Assembly: GCF_012163135.1 (NCBI RefSeq)
Contig: NZ_JAAVUP010000001.1
Location: forward strand, 682,001 to 746,000
DNA: 64,000 nt
Reading direction: 5' to 3'
Origin: Neoroseomonas oryzicola
Lineage (GTDB): Bacteria; Pseudomonadota; Alphaproteobacteria; Acetobacterales; Acetobacteraceae
The position numbers were made by a program, and so were the translations under genes. Below are positions 1-7,678 of the stretch, piece after piece. The notes under the pieces are model-generated. The model did no database searches and had not been told where the DNA came from. It saw only the letters and a list, made by a program, of their open reading frames with translations. The stretch's first letter is position 1; every line of letters begins with the position of its first letter.

Positions 1-27
1 GAGGGCGAAGGCCTGCCGCGCGCGGTG

Positions 28-906
28 TCAGCGTGCTTCCCAATGGTCCCCGTCGCGCGCCGCGGCGCCCTCGGCGCCCAGCTTGATGAGGTGGGCGAGC
101 AGGCTGCGCGCCGCCGCCGGCACCAGGCGCGGATCGAGCGCGGGGCCGTAGACCGGCGGGACGAGGTCCGTGGCCGTCGCACGCCCCGCAGCCCGCAGCG
201 CGTCGAGCACCTTCGCCTCCCGCTCCAGCCGATGCGCCGCGAGCGCCGCGACGAAGGGCGCCGGTTCGGGCAGCGGCGCGCCGTGGCCCGGCAGGTAGAG
301 CCGGTCGTCCCGCGCGGCGAGCCGCCCGAGCGAGCGCATGTAGGCCGCCATGTCGCCATCCGGCGGGCTGACCACGCTGGTCGACCAGGACATGACATGG
401 TCGGCGCTGAACAGCACGCCCGTGCCCTCGAGCGCGAAGCACAGGTGGTTCGCGCAATGGCCCGGCGTGTGGATCGCGGTCAGGCGCCAGTCGTCGCCCT
501 CGACGCCGGCGCCGTCCGCGAGCGTCACGTCGGGGTGGAAGGAATGGTCGCCGCCTTCCCCGCCCTGGTCCGGCGGTGTCATGTGCGGGCCGAAGCCGTA
601 GGAACGCGCGCCGGTTGCGGCCTGCAGCGCCGCGACGCCGGGCGAGTGGTCGCGATGAGTGTGGGAGACGAGGATATGGGTGATCCGCTCGCCTTCCGTG
701 GCGCGCAGGATCGCCGCGAGGTGGTCGGCATCCTCGGGTCCCGGGTCGAGCACGGCGACCGAACCGCCGGCACCGATGATCCAGGTGTTGGTGCCGCGCC
801 AGGTGAAGGGGCCGGGATTGCCGCAGAGGAGGCGGCGGACGCCGGGCGCGACCTCGGCCGCGATGCCGACGGGCAGCGGGTCGTCCTTGAGGAAGGGGAT
901 GCTCAC
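28..906 (-). CDS. MBL-fold metallo-hydrolase (LACTB2-like)
   Basis: Predicted 292-residue cytoplasmic metallo-beta-lactamase-fold hydrolase. The zinc motif HTHRDH lies at residues 82-87, followed by the later metal ligands in GHCANH and SADHVM. The C-terminal 60-70 residues look like the winged-helix tail of LACTB2-type enzymes, some of which are nucleases; the substrate here is unknown. I chose the GTG at 906 because it overlaps the stop of the upstream EamA gene by 4 nt (GTGA), indicating translational coupling. A longer in-frame extension upstream only shadows that gene. It is the last gene of a minus-strand run of four. Confidence 0.85.
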   Translation of the reverse strand: MSIPFLKDDPLPVGIAAEVAPGVRRLLCGNPGPFTWRGTNTWIIGAGGSVAVLDPGPEDADHLAAILRATEGERITHILVSHTHRDHSPGVAALQAATGARSYGFGPHMTPPDQGGEGGDHSFHPDVTLADGAGVEGDDWRLTAIHTPGHCANHLCFALEGTGVLFSADHVMSWSTSVVSPPDGDMAAYMRSLGRLAARDDRLYLPGHGAPLPEPAPFVAALAAHRLEREAKVLDALRAAGRATATDLVPPVYGPALDPRLVPAAARSLLAHLIKLGAEGAAARDGDHWEAR

Positions 907-1811
907 TGGTTCCTCCGCTGCCGCGACCGCACCAGTTCCCGGTGCAGGATGTACAACCCCGACACGACGATGAGGGCCGCGCCGGTGAGCGTGCTCCAGC
1001 CCGGCGCATCCGAGAAGACCACCCAGCCGATCGCGACCGACCACAGGATCGAGGTGTAGGAATAGGGCCCGAGCGCCGAGACCTGCGCCGAGGCATAGGC
1101 CTCGGTCAGCATCACCTGCGCCACGCCGCCGATCAGGCCCACCAGGACCAGCAGGCAGAACTGCCACAGGCTCGGCGTGGTCCAGATGAAGGGCAGCGCG
1201 ACCAGGCTGAAGGCGGTCATCAGCAAGGACTGCCACAGCACGATCGTCGCCGATGACTCCGTGGCCGACAGGCTGCGGACCAGCAGCGTCGTCATCGCCG
1301 ACCAGACCCCCTGCACGACCGCGACCACCATGCCGATCGCCATGGTCCGGTCGGGCATGGCGCCGGCCTGGAAGGCGCCCTCCCCCAGCGCGATCACCAG
1401 GATGCCGCCGAAGCCGACCAGCACGGCCGACCAGCGATGGATGCCGACCTTCTCCCCCAGGAAGGGGATCGACAGCAGGGTGACAAAAAGGGGCGTGGTG
1501 TAGGTCAGCGCCGTCTGCTCGGCGAGCGGCAGCACCGTCAGGGCATAGAAGGAACAGCCCTGGGCCATGGTGCCGGTGAAGGCGCGGACGACGTGCTGGG
1601 GGAAGCGCTTCGTCCGCAGCAGCCCCCAGTCCCGCCCCCGCGCCGCGATCACCACCATCACCGGCAGGGCGAAGGCGGAGCGGAAGAACATCGTCTCGAT
1701 GAAATGGATCTCGGGGGAGACCCCCTTGATGATCGCCGACATCACGGTGAACAGCGCCGTGGCGCCAAGCATCAGCAGGGCGCCGCGGCGGATGTCGTGT
1801 CGGAGCGGCAC
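903..1811 (-). CDS. EamA-family (DMT) transporter, copy 2
   Basis: Predicted 302-residue inner-membrane protein with about ten hydrophobic segments in two EamA repeats, typical of the drug/metabolite transporter superfamily. Substrate cannot be read from sequence. The GTG start at 1811 shares one base with the TAG stop of the preceding EamA gene (TAGTG), and the stop overlaps the MBL-fold gene by 4 nt, so the three are probably co-translated. It resembles its upstream neighbour over its length, including a shared tail (LYILHRE versus LYNLHRE), so the pair looks like an old tandem duplication. Confidence 0.87.
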   Translation of the reverse strand: MPLRHDIRRGALLMLGATALFTVMSAIIKGVSPEIHFIETMFFRSAFALPVMVVIAARGRDWGLLRTKRFPQHVVRAFTGTMAQGCSFYALTVLPLAEQTALTYTTPLFVTLLSIPFLGEKVGIHRWSAVLVGFGGILVIALGEGAFQAGAMPDRTMAIGMVVAVVQGVWSAMTTLLVRSLSATESSATIVLWQSLLMTAFSLVALPFIWTTPSLWQFCLLVLVGLIGGVAQVMLTEAYASAQVSALGPYSYTSILWSVAIGWVVFSDAPGWSTLTGAALIVVSGLYILHRELVRSRQRRNQ

Positions 1812-2758
1812 TAGCCTGTTCCCGTCTCGCGGCGTTCCTGGGCGCGGCGCACCCTTTCGCGGTGCAGATTGTAGAGCCCCGCGGCGATCACGACGAGGGC
1901 GCCGGCAACGGTGGTCCAGGCGGGAAGCTCGCTCCAGATCAGGAAGCCCGCGACGCCGCCGATCAGCAGCGGGGAATACTCGTAGGGTGCGAGCGCCGAG
2001 ACGGGAGCGAGCGCGAAGGCCCTGGCGAACAGCATGTGCGCGACCGCGTTGGCGATGCCGAAGAAGATCAGGGCCAGGATGATCGCGGTTCCGGGGATGC
2101 CGCCAGGCGGTGGGAACATCGGCAGGAACAGCAGGCCCATCGGGATATGGGCCATCATCAACCAGAACGCGACAGCCGCGGGCCCGTCGGTCACGGAGAG
2201 CAGGCGCGTCCAGATCCGCGTGACGGCCATCAGGATGACGGCGGCCAGCAGGAAGGGTGTCTGGAGCACCCACAGGTCGCCCGAGGGCTGCAGCATGATC
2301 AGCACGCCCGCGAAGCCGACCGCGGTCGAGGTCCAACGCCGCCAGCCGACGCGCTCCCCCAGGATCGGGATGGCGAGCATCGTCATCATCAGCGGCGCGA
2401 CCGCGGCGATGGCATAGGAATTGACCAGTGCCATCCCCGACAGCCAGGCCCAGTACCAGGTGGCCGAGACGACGCAGTGCATCGTCCCGCGCAGGGCGAG
2501 CAGCCGCCGGTTGACCGGCCCCAGCCCGTGCCCGCGCGTCATGATGAGGATGGCGATGGCCCCCACCACGCCGCGGGCGAGCATCGACACGGCGACGCCG
2601 ACTTCCGGCAGAGCCCATTTCACCGCGACGTCGGCACTGGTGACGACGGCATAGGCGGCGAGGATCAGCAGGATCCCGCGCACGGATTCCGCCGCGGTCG
2701 GGATCTTCAGGCCATGGGCATCCGACTCGCGCACGGGTCCGCCGGCGTCGTTCGCCAT
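1811..2758 (-). CDS. EamA-family (DMT) transporter, copy 1
   Basis: Predicted 315-residue polytopic membrane protein of the EamA/DMT superfamily, with two five-helix halves and an arginine-rich cytoplasmic tail. Such proteins export or exchange small metabolites; the substrate is not predictable. I chose the ATG at 2758 (MANDAGG) because it starts one base after the stop of the upstream glycosyltransferase gene; an ATG at 2776 would overlap that gene by 17 nt and is also possible. It is coupled downstream to a second EamA gene. Confidence 0.85.
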   Translation of the reverse strand: MANDAGGPVRESDAHGLKIPTAAESVRGILLILAAYAVVTSADVAVKWALPEVGVAVSMLARGVVGAIAILIMTRGHGLGPVNRRLLALRGTMHCVVSATWYWAWLSGMALVNSYAIAAVAPLMMTMLAIPILGERVGWRRWTSTAVGFAGVLIMLQPSGDLWVLQTPFLLAAVILMAVTRIWTRLLSVTDGPAAVAFWLMMAHIPMGLLFLPMFPPPGGIPGTAIILALIFFGIANAVAHMLFARAFALAPVSALAPYEYSPLLIGGVAGFLIWSELPAWTTVAGALVVIAAGLYNLHRERVRRAQERRETGTG

Positions 2759-2759
2759 G

Positions 2760-4409
2760 TCAGTGGCGCCGGACAAAGAGGCGGTAGCCGTCGATCTCGC
2801 CGGCCGGCGCGTAGCGCTCGAGTGTTTCCCCGAACAGCGGGTGACGCGCGAAGTAGGCCAGCAGGTCGAACCGCCCGCCGCAGGCGGGGATGTTGGCGTG
2901 ACGCGCGACGACGAGGGCCGCGGGCGGATGCAGCGCGAAGGATTCCGCCACCGTGTGGAAGACCGCGTATTCCGACCGCCGCATCGTCGAGGGGTCTCGA
3001 TAGGGTTCCTCGCCGGCCGGGCAGGACCGGTAGAAGCCCTGCAGCGTCCAGGTGCTCATCGTATGGAGCATCTGCCGGGCATCCGCGTAGGTCAGCGCCG
3101 GGTAGACCGGGAAGATGTCAGGGCTGAGCACCAGCACGGGCTGCCCGTGCGCGTTGCGGTCGAGCCATTCGGCGAGGCGCCCCGGCGTCTCGCCGTAATA
3201 GGCGGCCTCGCGCCAGGGCGTCTCGCCGCCGCGCAGCTGGTAGACCAGGATCGCGCTTGCCGCGACGAGGGCGAGCGCCGGCGCCGAGGCGCGCGCGCGG
3301 CCCTCGGGCAAGGCGCGGTCGGCCCAGCGTGCCGCCGCGACCGCCAACGCGCCCAGGCCGAGCAGGGTGATCGGCAGGACGTGGTAGGTCCACCCCTTGT
3401 GCTGCGCCCAGGCCGCGAGGAAGGCGCCGAGGGCCGCCATCGCCAGCGCTTGGCCGAAGGCGCCGGACTCGCGCCGGAAGGCGAGCGGCACCGTGAACAG
3501 CAGCAGCACCTCGGCCGCGCCCATCACGTCGGTGACCAGCACGCGCCAGGGGCCGGGCCCGTGGATGTCGCCGTAGAACTCCCAGGCCAGCGGCAGGATC
3601 TGCCAGGCATAGGCGGGGAAGAAGAGCGGGATGGAGGCGAGGTAGGCGACCCAAAGGCCCAGCATCACCCAGGGCACCGGGTCCCGCTTCGCCTTGGCCG
3701 CGCCCCGGCGGAGCAGCACGAGGCCTTCGACCAGCAGCGGGACGGCGAGGAAATAGGGCTTCAGCGCGAAGCCGAGCGCCGCGACGACGGCGACCGCAAT
3801 GGCGAGGCGCCGGTCCGTCGGCAGGCCCTCGATCCGGCGGGCGGCGAGCAGGCAATAGGGAATCGCCGCCATGGCCATCATCACGTCGCGCTGGCCGAAA
3901 TCCGACCCGGCGGCGAGGAGGAGAAGCGGCAGCACCGCGGTCAGCACGGCGGCTTCGACCGGCCCCTCGGCGCGGCCGCGCCGCAGCGCCTCGGTCATGC
4001 GCCAGAGCATGAACGTGAAGCCGAGAAGGCAGACGAGGATCGCTTGGCCCTGCGACAGGATCGTCCATCGCGCGAGCGCCGCGGGCACCAGGTTCAGGAT
4101 GAAGACGAGCGGCGGGTTGACGTCGATCAGGTCAGTGTAGAGCGCCTCGCCGGCGAGCCAGCGGCGCGAGAAATCCATCACCGCCGCGACGTCGTGGTTC
4201 AACGGCGGCAGCAGGATCGCGACCAGGAAGAACGCCGCCGGTGCGAAGGCGGCGAGACGCAGCCAGCGCGCCCGCGCGCCGCGGTCCCTGGAGGTGACGA
4301 GGGTGGCGTCCGCGTCCCGGTAGGTGGAGGCCGGGGCGGATTCTGCGTTGCGGCGGAGGAAGATCATGGAGGCGGGCCGCATCCTCGGGGCGCGCGGCGC
4401 TGTATGCAA
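2760..4409 (-). CDS. GT-C-type polytopic membrane glycosyltransferase-like protein
   Basis: Predicted 549-residue membrane protein with a cytoplasmic N-terminus of about 45 residues, about ten membrane segments, and a soluble C-terminal domain of about 150 residues. The first large loop (LNHDVAAVMDFSRRWLAG, then DVNPP) resembles the acidic catalytic loop of GT-C enzymes (GT39/ArnT/GT87-like), which move sugars from polyprenyl-phosphate carriers. It stands divergent to a methyltransferase/GT2/ArnE-like operon whose products could supply such a carrier-linked sugar. No close named family was recognised. An internal ATG about 14 codons in is an alternative start. Confidence 0.6.
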   Translation of the reverse strand: MHTAPRAPRMRPASMIFLRRNAESAPASTYRDADATLVTSRDRGARARWLRLAAFAPAAFFLVAILLPPLNHDVAAVMDFSRRWLAGEALYTDLIDVNPPLVFILNLVPAALARWTILSQGQAILVCLLGFTFMLWRMTEALRRGRAEGPVEAAVLTAVLPLLLLAAGSDFGQRDVMMAMAAIPYCLLAARRIEGLPTDRRLAIAVAVVAALGFALKPYFLAVPLLVEGLVLLRRGAAKAKRDPVPWVMLGLWVAYLASIPLFFPAYAWQILPLAWEFYGDIHGPGPWRVLVTDVMGAAEVLLLFTVPLAFRRESGAFGQALAMAALGAFLAAWAQHKGWTYHVLPITLLGLGALAVAAARWADRALPEGRARASAPALALVAASAILVYQLRGGETPWREAAYYGETPGRLAEWLDRNAHGQPVLVLSPDIFPVYPALTYADARQMLHTMSTWTLQGFYRSCPAGEEPYRDPSTMRRSEYAVFHTVAESFALHPPAALVVARHANIPACGGRFDLLAYFARHPLFGETLERYAPAGEIDGYRLFVRRH

Positions 4410-4462
4410 CCATAAAGCGATTCATCCGGTCCGCATTGCTGCCATGTTCCGGCCTTGCTGCG

Positions 4463-5209
4463 ATGCGATGTAACGATGCCGTGGAACCCGCCGAATACGA
4501 CCTCATGGATGCGGCGGAGGAGCGCATGTGGTGGTACCGCGCCCTCCATGCCCGCGTATTGGATGCGCTTGCCCGCCGGCCCGGTCCGCCGGGCAGCGTG
4601 CTCGATGCCGGCTGCGGCACGGGCGGGCTGCTGCGGCGGCTCGCGACGCTGGGCCGGCCGCTGGCGGGCCTCGACTACAACCCGGCCGCGGCGGCGCGGG
4701 CGGCGGCCAAGTCCGGCGCGGTCGCGACGGCGGGAGACGCGAACCGTCTGCCCTTCGCCGATCGCGCCTTCGCCGCGTTGACCTCCTGCGACGTGCTCTG
4801 CCACCGCGCGGTGGATCCGGCGGCGGCGCTGGCGGAGTTCCATCGCGTGCTGATGCCGGGCGGGACGCTGGTGCTGAACCTGCCGGCCTATGACTGGCTG
4901 CATTCCGCGCATGACGAACGTGTCCACAATGCACGTCGCTTCACGGCGGCCTCGGCCCGCGCGCTGGTCGCGGCGGCCGGCTTCGGCGGCGTTGAGACGC
5001 GCTACTGGAACGCCCTGCTGCTGCCGCTGATGGCGCTGCAGCGCAAGGTGCTGCGCTCGGATGCGGATGCGAAGAGCGATGTCGAACCCTTCCCGCCCTG
5101 GCTCGATGCGAGCCTGCATGCGGTGACCGCCGCGGAACGCTTCCTCGGCAGGCTCGGCCTGCGCTATCCCGCCGGCGGATCGATCCTCCTGGTCGCGACG
5201 CGGCCGTGA
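4463..5209 (+). CDS. Class I SAM-dependent methyltransferase
   Basis: Predicted 248-residue soluble methyltransferase. The SAM-binding motif VLDAGCGTGG is near residue 45, followed by the acidic motif II region (LDYNP) and the motif IV region (SCDVLCH). The family is Methyltransf_11-like; the acceptor is unknown. The stop overlaps the ATG of the following GT2 gene by one base (TGATG), which suggests that it modifies a lipid-linked sugar or the glycolipid made by this operon. I chose ATG 4463; a TTG at 4436 would add nine residues. Confidence 0.8.
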   Translation: MRCNDAVEPAEYDLMDAAEERMWWYRALHARVLDALARRPGPPGSVLDAGCGTGGLLRRLATLGRPLAGLDYNPAAAARAAAKSGAVATAGDANRLPFADRAFAALTSCDVLCHRAVDPAAALAEFHRVLMPGGTLVLNLPAYDWLHSAHDERVHNARRFTAASARALVAAAGFGGVETRYWNALLLPLMALQRKVLRSDADAKSDVEPFPPWLDASLHAVTAAERFLGRLGLRYPAGGSILLVATRP

Positions 5210-6192
5210 TGTCGGAGACACCTTCCATGTCCACACTTGCGACCGGGGCGACGCACCCGGTCGGCCTTTCCATCGTCGTGCCGGTGTACCGGGGCGCGGC
5301 CACCGTCGGGACGCTGGTCGCCGAGCTCTCGAAGCTCCGGCCCGAGGGCGGCATCGAGATCGTCCTGGTCAATGACGGCAGCCCCGACAATTCGGGCGAC
5401 GTCTGCCGGGAGCTCGCACGGACGGCCACCGTGCCGCTGACCTACATCGAGCACGCGCGGAACTTCGGCGAGCACAACGCGGTCATGACCGGCCTGCGCC
5501 ATGCGCGCGGGGCCTATGTCATCACCATGGACGACGACCTGCAGAACCCGCCGGAGGAGGTCATCAAGCTCTATGACCACTGCCGGCTGGGCAACTTCGA
5601 CGTGGTCTACACCCGCTACGCGGTGAAGGAGCACGAGGGGTGGCGCAACCTCGGGTCGCGCTTCGCGAACTGGGTGGCGGACCAGCTGATGGACAAGCCG
5701 AAGGGGCTCTATCTGTCCTCCTTCCGCTGCATGTCGGCCCTCGCGGTCGGCGAGGTGATCAAGTATCGCGGCCCCTACCCCTATGTGGACGGTCTGCTGA
5801 TGCAGGTGACGCAGCGGCTCGACAGCATCGAGGTGAAGCACTTCGCCCGCGTCGAGGGGCGGTCGAACTACACGGTGCGGCGCCTGGTGCGGCTGTGGCT
5901 GAACCTCGCGACCAATTTCTCGGTGCTGCCGCTGCGCCTCGCGATCTTCGCCGGCGTCGCGATGGGCATCCTGGGGCTCGTGGCCGCGGCCTGGGTCATC
6001 GTCGAGGCGATGTTCGGGGAGACGCCTTCCGGCTGGGCCTCGCTGATGACGGTGGTGCTGCTGGTCGCGGGCGTGCAGTTCCTGGTGATGGGCGTGATGG
6101 GCGAATATGTCGGCCGCGCCTTCATGTCGGCCAACGGCAAGCCGCAGGGCGTCGTCCGCCAGGTCATCCCGCCGAAGGAGAGCGCGTCGTGA
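5209..6192 (+). CDS. Family 2 glycosyltransferase, DPM1/ArnC-type
   Basis: Predicted 327-residue membrane-anchored glycosyltransferase. The GT-A domain starts at LSIVVPVYRG, with VNDGSPD and the metal-binding triad in TMDDDLQNP. Two C-terminal hydrophobic segments lie around residues 240-310. This architecture matches enzymes that load a sugar from a nucleotide donor onto undecaprenyl phosphate, such as ArnC or GtrB. ATG 5209 overlaps the preceding stop by one base; an internal ATG at 5227 is also plausible. Its stop overlaps the next start by 4 nt (GTGA). The ArnE-like protein that follows supports a sugar-carrier synthesis and flipping role. Confidence 0.85.
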   Translation: MSETPSMSTLATGATHPVGLSIVVPVYRGAATVGTLVAELSKLRPEGGIEIVLVNDGSPDNSGDVCRELARTATVPLTYIEHARNFGEHNAVMTGLRHARGAYVITMDDDLQNPPEEVIKLYDHCRLGNFDVVYTRYAVKEHEGWRNLGSRFANWVADQLMDKPKGLYLSSFRCMSALAVGEVIKYRGPYPYVDGLLMQVTQRLDSIEVKHFARVEGRSNYTVRRLVRLWLNLATNFSVLPLRLAIFAGVAMGILGLVAAAWVIVEAMFGETPSGWASLMTVVLLVAGVQFLVMGVMGEYVGRAFMSANGKPQGVVRQVIPPKESAS

Positions 6193-6539
6193 CGGCACAT
6201 TGGCTGGCGCTGGCCGCGGCGATCAGCACCTCCCTGGTGGGGCAGGTGCTGCTGAAGTCCGGCGCCTCCGACGCGGTGGAGGCGCAGGGCGGCTTCATCG
6301 ACCAGCTGTTCCGCCTGCACACCATGGTCGGGCTGGTCTGCTACGGCGGCGCGGCGCTGCTCTACATCGTCGCGCTGCGGAAGATCCCGATGAGCGTCGC
6401 GCTGCCGTGCACCGCGGCCTCCTACGTCGTCATCGCCGTCATCGGCTGGGCGGTGTTCGGGGAATCGCTCGGCCCGGCGAAGATCGCGGCCATCGGGCTG
6501 ATCTCGGCCGGGGTCGCGCTGCTGGCGACGACGGCGTGA
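6189..6539 (+). CDS. Small four-helix EamA/ArnE-like membrane protein
   Basis: Predicted 116-residue protein made almost entirely of four membrane helices, the size and pattern of SMR/EamA half-transporters such as ArnE, ArnF and EmrE. The motif QVLLKSGA in helix 1 and the terminal helix pair fit this group. ArnE/ArnF flip undecaprenyl-phosphate sugars across the inner membrane. Coupling to an ArnC-type GT2 by a GTGA overlap at both ends favours that role over drug efflux. The GTG start at 6189 is fixed by the overlap. Confidence 0.75.
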   Translation: MTAHWLALAAAISTSLVGQVLLKSGASDAVEAQGGFIDQLFRLHTMVGLVCYGGAALLYIVALRKIPMSVALPCTAASYVVIAVIGWAVFGESLGPAKIAAIGLISAGVALLATTA

Positions 6540-6940
6540 GGGCGGCGGCGCTGCTGCTGGCGGGGCTTGCCGCCGGTTGCGCCGGCGCCGAACCGCCCTG
6601 CCCCGCCGGCACGCAGCGCGCGACGGTGGCCGAGGCCTATTTCGGCCGCGCCGTCCGTGGCGGCGCGCCCGTCAGCGACGCGCAGTGGCAGGATTTCCTG
6701 GACGGCGTCGTCACGCCGGCCTTCCCGGACGGGCTGACGGTGGTCGACGGCGCGGGACAGTGGCGCGGCCCGGATGCGCGTATCGTGCGGGAGGCCAGCA
6801 AGGTGCTGACGCTCGTCATGCCCGGCGCGACGGCCGGCGAGGCGCGGGCCCGCATCCTGCCGCTCGAACAGGCCTGGACCGCGCGGCACCAGCAGGATTC
6901 GGTGCTGACCGTCTATCGCAGCGCCTGCGTGGGCTTCTGA
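6536..6940 (+). CDS. DUF3574-like lipoprotein
   Basis: Predicted 134-residue lipoprotein. An N-terminal hydrophobic stretch ends in a lipobox (LAAGC at about residues 13-17). The mature part contains AYFGR, FLDGVVTPAFPDGLTV and SKVLTLV, which I recognise as the pattern of the DUF3574 family of unknown function. The GTG start overlaps the ArnE-like stop by 4 nt, so it is translated with the glycosylation genes although its role is unknown. Its TGA is followed directly by the stop of the convergent gene, forming TGATCA. Confidence 0.7.
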   Translation: MRAAALLLAGLAAGCAGAEPPCPAGTQRATVAEAYFGRAVRGGAPVSDAQWQDFLDGVVTPAFPDGLTVVDGAGQWRGPDARIVREASKVLTLVMPGATAGEARARILPLEQAWTARHQQDSVLTVYRSACVGF

Positions 6941-7621
6941 TCAGCGGACATCGCCGATCCGGAAGAACAGGCCGGACAGGCTGCCCGCCGCGCCGCAGAA
7001 GCCATTGGCCTGCGGCAGGTTCATCCGGACGCGCAGCATCACCCCTTCCCGCCGGAGTTCCAACGCGCCGTCGCGGGTTTCCAGCCATTCGACGCGGGTG
7101 CTCTCGCCTTCGCCCTCATAGCCGCAGGTCCAGGCCAGGTTGTTGATGTCGGCGGTGCCGGCGGAGATCCGGTAGCTGCCGGCGCCGAGGATCTCGACCG
7201 TCACCTCCCCCTGAACGCCGGCCCAGATGCCGTCGATGCTGGCCGAGGGGTCGTGCTCGATGCGGATCAGCTGCATCAGCCGGTATTCCATCGCGGCGCG
7301 CAGCACGGCCCGCGGATCGGGCGCGTCCAGGGTGCCGTCCGGATGGAAGAACAGGTTGCGCGACAGGCTGCGCCGCCAGGCCGCCTGCTGGGCGGCGAGT
7401 TCCGCGGCACTCTCGGCCCCCAGAAGCGGCGCCAGTTCATCGAGCCGCATGCGCTGTGCCCGGTCCATGATGGCGAGCCAGGGGTCGGCTGCGATGGCCG
7501 CGTCGATGGCGCGCGCCGCGCCGGCGCAGTCGACGTTGCGCCGCGCCGGGCAGGGTTCCTGCGCCGCCGCCGGCAGGCTCGCGAGGAGGGTCAGCAGCAG
7601 GCAGAGCAGGCGCGCGGTCAT
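6941..7621 (-). CDS. Secreted hypothetical protein
   Basis: Predicted 226-residue exported protein with a clear Sec signal peptide (about 20 residues, ending SLPAAA-QE). Cysteines at CPARRNVDC and in the C-terminal half (WTCGY, GFCGA) could form disulfides. The region around residues 20-75 (DCAGAARAIDAAIAADPWL, then an LGAESAAELAAQQAAWRRSL helix) faintly resembles the lysozyme-inhibitor LprI N-terminal pattern, but I cannot assign it. It lies tail to tail with the DUF3574-like gene with no spacer. It may be followed by the PEPC-like gene's stop region upstream, 57 nt away. Confidence 0.6.
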   Translation of the reverse strand: MTARLLCLLLTLLASLPAAAQEPCPARRNVDCAGAARAIDAAIAADPWLAIMDRAQRMRLDELAPLLGAESAAELAAQQAAWRRSLSRNLFFHPDGTLDAPDPRAVLRAAMEYRLMQLIRIEHDPSASIDGIWAGVQGEVTVEILGAGSYRISAGTADINNLAWTCGYEGEGESTRVEWLETRDGALELRREGVMLRVRMNLPQANGFCGAAGSLSGLFFRIGDVR

Positions 7622-7678
7622 GGCCTCAGTGGTGATCGACGCACGCCGCCAACGCGACGAAGCGCTTCACCGGCGCCG

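Noticed and set aside
1-27. Possible gene end at the left edge
   Set aside because: Only 27 bases precede the MBL-fold gene's stop; no frame can be supported.
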